64,000 nt of DNA, taken from the NCBI RefSeq assembly GCF_049274025.1, contig NZ_JBASRV010000010.1, one strand, 5' to 3'. The stretch's first letter is position 1. Each line of letters begins with the position of its first letter. The position numbers and the translations under genes were made by a program. The stretch is from Miniphocaeibacter sp012841535. GTDB lineage: Bacteria; Bacillota; Clostridia; Tissierellales; Peptoniphilaceae. The notes under the pieces were generated by a model, which was given only the letters and a program-made list of their open reading frames with translations, was not told where the DNA came from and made no database searches. Positions 61,574-64,000 of this stretch are shown here, in pieces.

Positions 61574-62782
61574 ATGAAAAAATGGTTAAAAATATCTTTA
61601 TCAACAGTTGTTTTAATAGCACTATTATCAGGTTCATTTTATTTAGGAAACAAAATAGCTATAGATAATGGTGAAAAGGTAGTAATTGATAAAGAAGAGT
61701 ATGATATTTTTTCTAACTTAGATAGTTTTAAAGATATTATAGATGAGTATTATTTATTTGATATAAAGGATGAGGATTTAAAAACATCAACCTATAAAGG
61801 ATTTTTTAACGGATTAGGTGATCCTTACACAGAATATATGACAGAGGAAGAATATGAAAAATTAGTAGAGAGTTCTAGTGGTGAATATTCTGGAATTGGT
61901 GTGTATATTACTGTAACTGACGATAATTTAATCAAGGTTATTTCTCCAATAAAGGGTTCCCCTGCATTTAATTCAGGTATTCAGCCAGGAGATATTATAG
62001 CTCAAGTAAATGGTGAAACATTTACAGGAGATCAATTAAATGACGCTATGGCAATTATGAAGGGAAAACCAGGAGACAAGGTTACAATAGGAATTAAAAG
62101 ATTGACAGAAGATGGTAATTATGAAGATTTAGAAATAAAAATTACCATAGATATTGTAGAATTAAAAACAGTTGAATATTCTAAAATAGATAATTTAGGT
62201 TATATATTAATTAGTCAATTTGGTGAAAAAACCTATGATGAATTTGAGGAAGCCTTTAATTCTTTAAAGGATGATAAGGTAAAGGGAATTATATTGGATT
62301 TAAGAAATAATCCAGGTGGCTTAAAAGAAGCCTGTGTTGAAATTGCAGATTTCCTACTACCTGAAGGACCTATTGTAAAAACAATTGATAAAAATGGAAA
62401 TGAGGATATTTCTGAATCGGATTCCAAGGAAGAAAATTTACCTATGGTAGTACTTGTAAATAATAACTCAGCTTCAGCTTCTGAAATACTAGCTGGTGCA
62501 ATTCAAGATTATGGTAAAGCTACTATAGTAGGAACAACAACTTATGGTAAAGGATTAGTTCAAACTTTAGCTCCATTAAAAACTTTTGGTGTTAATGATG
62601 AGGGAGCATTAAAAATTACAATTCAAGAATACTTTACTCCTAAGGATAGAAAAATTAATGAGATAGGTGTTAAGCCTGACAGAGAGGTGGAAATGCCAGA
62701 CAATACGACAGAATATGGAATTGAACACTTGGATACAGATGTTCAATTAAAAACAGCAATAGATATATTAGTTAATAGCTAA
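61574..62782 (+). CDS. ctpA: C-terminal processing peptidase, S41 family
   Basis: This 402-residue protein has an N-terminal membrane anchor or signal (about 5-25) and a PDZ domain (about 100-180; SGIGVYITV, GIQPGDIIAQVNGE). The protease core has LDLRNNPGGL and the Ser-Lys dyad in NNNSASASEILAGA (Ser about 300) and TTYGKGLVQ (Lys about 325). It cleaves exported proteins at C-terminal tails. GAGGTGAAAG precedes the ATG. Confidence 0.94.
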   Translation: MKKWLKISLSTVVLIALLSGSFYLGNKIAIDNGEKVVIDKEEYDIFSNLDSFKDIIDEYYLFDIKDEDLKTSTYKGFFNGLGDPYTEYMTEEEYEKLVESSSGEYSGIGVYITVTDDNLIKVISPIKGSPAFNSGIQPGDIIAQVNGETFTGDQLNDAMAIMKGKPGDKVTIGIKRLTEDGNYEDLEIKITIDIVELKTVEYSKIDNLGYILISQFGEKTYDEFEEAFNSLKDDKVKGIILDLRNNPGGLKEACVEIADFLLPEGPIVKTIDKNGNEDISESDSKEENLPMVVLVNNNSASASEILAGAIQDYGKATIVGTTTYGKGLVQTLAPLKTFGVNDEGALKITIQEYFTPKDRKINEIGVKPDREVEMPDNTTEYGIEHLDTDVQLKTAIDILVNS

Positions 62783-62801
62783 TATATAAATAGGGGGAAT
62801 T

Positions 62802-63653
62802 ATGAAAGAAAAACTAAAAAATATTAAAAATATATTTGGAGTAATTTCAATTTTCTTCGTAATCGTTCTATTTGTTATATTAGGATTTGAAAATAAAAAA
62901 TATACTAAAAATTTAGAAAAGAATATAACAAAAAAGGAAGAAGTGAAAAAGGAAGAAATAAAAAGGCCGAATAATATTTATTCTGCAGGGCAAATACAGA
63001 GAATTATATCAGGAAAAGAGGAATATACTGGGGAAAAACTAGTATTTTTAACTTTTGATGATGGACCTTTTAATGAATCTACTGGTAAAATATTGGATAT
63101 ATTAAAAGAAAATGAAGTAAATGGCACATTCTTTTTACAAGGGAAAAATATTAAAGATGAATCTTCAGATGTTTTAAAAAGAATTGTAGATGAAAAAAAT
63201 GGAATAGGAATGCATAGTTTTACCCATGATTATAAAAAATTATACCCAAGTAAATCAGGTAATGCTAGTGCCATATTAGAAGAAATGAATCAAACACAAG
63301 CAGCTTTAAAAAAATATTTAGGAGAGGATTTTAAATCTTCTACTTGGAGATATCCAGGTGGGCATATGTCATGGAAGAATTTGGAAGAAGCCGATAAACT
63401 TATGGCTGATGCAGGAGTAACTTGGGTTGATTGGAATGTACTCAATGGAGACGCAGAGCCTTCTGCTAGAAGACCGGCAACAGCAGAGGGAATAATTGCT
63501 AAAATAGATAGTTCTATGGAGGAAGCAATAGTCAAAGATGTGGCAGTTGTTTTAATGCATGATGGAAAAAGTAAGGGATTAACAATTGAAACACTACCTA
63601 AAGTTATAGAATATTTTAAAGAAAAAAATTATAAATTCTCTATATTTAATTAA
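62802..63653 (+). CDS. Polysaccharide deacetylase (NodB domain)
   Basis: This 283-residue membrane-anchored protein has one helix (about 12-30), a Lys/Glu-rich linker and a NodB domain (about 80-283). The motifs are FLTFDDGPFNES, GMHSFTHDY (metal-binding His pair) and WRYPGGHMS, with a terminal VVLMHDG. Such enzymes deacetylate peptidoglycan N-acetylglucosamine or related sugars and raise lysozyme resistance. AGGGGGAAT precedes the ATG, 19 bp after ctpA, suggesting one surface-maintenance unit. Confidence 0.9.
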   Translation: MKEKLKNIKNIFGVISIFFVIVLFVILGFENKKYTKNLEKNITKKEEVKKEEIKRPNNIYSAGQIQRIISGKEEYTGEKLVFLTFDDGPFNESTGKILDILKENEVNGTFFLQGKNIKDESSDVLKRIVDEKNGIGMHSFTHDYKKLYPSKSGNASAILEEMNQTQAALKKYLGEDFKSSTWRYPGGHMSWKNLEEADKLMADAGVTWVDWNVLNGDAEPSARRPATAEGIIAKIDSSMEEAIVKDVAVVLMHDGKSKGLTIETLPKVIEYFKEKNYKFSIFN

Positions 63654-63656
63654 AAG

Positions 63657-63683
63657 TTCACTACAATATGTAGTGAATTTTTT
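63657..63683 (+). terminator. Terminator of the ctpA-deacetylase unit
   Basis: TTCACTAC (63657-63664) pairs with GTAGTGAA (63670-63677) around AATAT, followed by six T residues. Confidence 0.88.
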
Positions 63684-63808
63684 CTTTAAATTAAATAAAA
63701 ATTATAAACCACAATTCCAAATGTATAATTAATGAATATTTTTTAAGTATATTAATTAGAATTCGTAGGTTTAGGGAAAGGGTAAAAAATATTTATGAAT
63801 ATTATTCG

Positions 63809-63855
63809 CTACTATATATAGTATGCCTACATATAGTGGTTGCCATATATTGTAG
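63809..63855. promoter_or_regulatory. Three abutting NrdR-like boxes upstream of nrdD
   Basis: Measured against the NrdR pattern CwAtATaTwG, box 1 (63809-63824) contains CTATATATAG within a 14-bp palindrome. Box 2 (63824-63839) contains CTACATATAG and box 3 (63840-63855) contains CCATATATTG. Boxes 1 and 3 are 31 bp apart centre to centre, the usual NrdR spacing, with box 2 filling the gap. Confidence 0.75.
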
Positions 63856-63883
63856 ATCTGTTAAAATATTTATGGGTGATAAA

Positions 63884-64000
63884 ATGAATGTAATTAAAAG
63901 AGATGGAAATATTGTAGAATTTAATAAAAATAAAATAGTATCTGCTATAAAAAAAGCAATGAACAGTAGTACTGGAGTTTATGAAGAAAATCTAGCTGAA
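63884..64000 (+). CDS. nrdD: Anaerobic ribonucleoside-triphosphate reductase, N-terminal fragment
   Basis: Only the first 39 codons are present; the gene runs off the window. They read MNVIKRDGNIVEFNKNKIVS, then AIKKAMNS, which is the start of an ATP-cone domain as in NrdD, where dATP and ATP set overall activity. GGGTGAT lies before the ATG. The NrdR-like boxes upstream favour a reductase over NrdR itself, whose ATP-cone follows a zinc ribbon. A class I or II large subunit with an ATP-cone cannot be fully excluded. Confidence 0.75.
   Translation, partial: MNVIKRDGNIVEFNKNKIVSAIKKAMNSSTGVYEENLAE

Overview
The window is AT-rich, densely packed bacterial DNA with the gene content of an anaerobic low-GC Firmicute. 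Supporting traits are the ylxM-ffh-rpsP-khpA-rimM-trmD-rplS order, a tmk-darA-holB-ricT cluster, a CD1247-type acidic protein, cell-wall-binding type 2 repeats on a secreted protease, a 2[4Fe-4S] ferredoxin, and an anaerobic ribonucleotide reductase gene entering at the right edge. A Tissierellia/Peptoniphilaceae-like coccus is my best guess, as inference only. No tRNA, rRNA, CRISPR, phage or intact insertion sequence was seen.

Layout. 1-2002: the end of a PTS EIICB gene facing two overlapping RpiR regulators. 2087-3560: a leftward four-gene operon of an Xre-type regulator and three small membrane proteins, with two near-identical palindromic operators. 3797-10107: universal stress protein, M20 amidohydrolase, MgtA P-type ATPase, a zinc-ribbon membrane protein and a GT4 glycosyltransferase. 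10199-11270: rplM-rpsI with its own promoter and a structured leader. 11470-14754: a DUF5714-like protein, then a glucose-type PTS EIICB coupled to an EEP-fold hydrolase. 14777-16440: a TetR/FMN-binding/flavodoxin operon. 16540-20812: a Bce-like two-component system with an ABC exporter; the kinase has no membrane segments. 21028-25191: a siderophore ABC importer behind a Fur-like box. 25539-30019: a DeoR-controlled sugar-acid operon (four-carbon acid sugar kinase, PdxA2-type dehydrogenase, GntP permease) predicted to yield dihydroxyacetone phosphate; gpsA, whose product uses that compound, follows. 31036-35584: a DUF2207-like protein with a detached cytosolic paralogue, then adenine deaminase. 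35670-37151: an ATP-grasp enzyme and a hairpin-rich repeat field.

37281-46299 holds the SRP/ribosome-maturation operon, rplS with its own promoter and leader, a 92-bp tandem repeat related to the earlier field, rbgA-rnhB-yraN-mogA, efp, an acidic small protein, and a regulator next to a decaying membrane-protein gene. 46473-48824 holds rpmG-secE-nusG-rplK-rplA with two L1-type mRNA sites; it ends in a terminator instead of continuing into rplJL-rpoBC. 49034-57573 runs tmk, two tandem c-di-AMP-receptor-like genes, holB, ricT, ferredoxin, a pyridoxal-kinase-like gene, trmN6, rsmI, and a NurA-HerA pair. The right end carries an acyl-ACP thioesterase, a cell-wall subtilisin, uridine phosphorylase, a CtpA protease, a polysaccharide deacetylase, and nrdD behind three abutting NrdR-like boxes.

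The most unusual items are the NurA-HerA end-processing pair inside a housekeeping run, the second PII-like gene in the usual yaaR slot, the GACCT...AGGTC hairpin repeat family at two loci, the split DUF2207 paralogue, and a membrane-protein pseudogene that simple ORF calling would report as a short intact gene.
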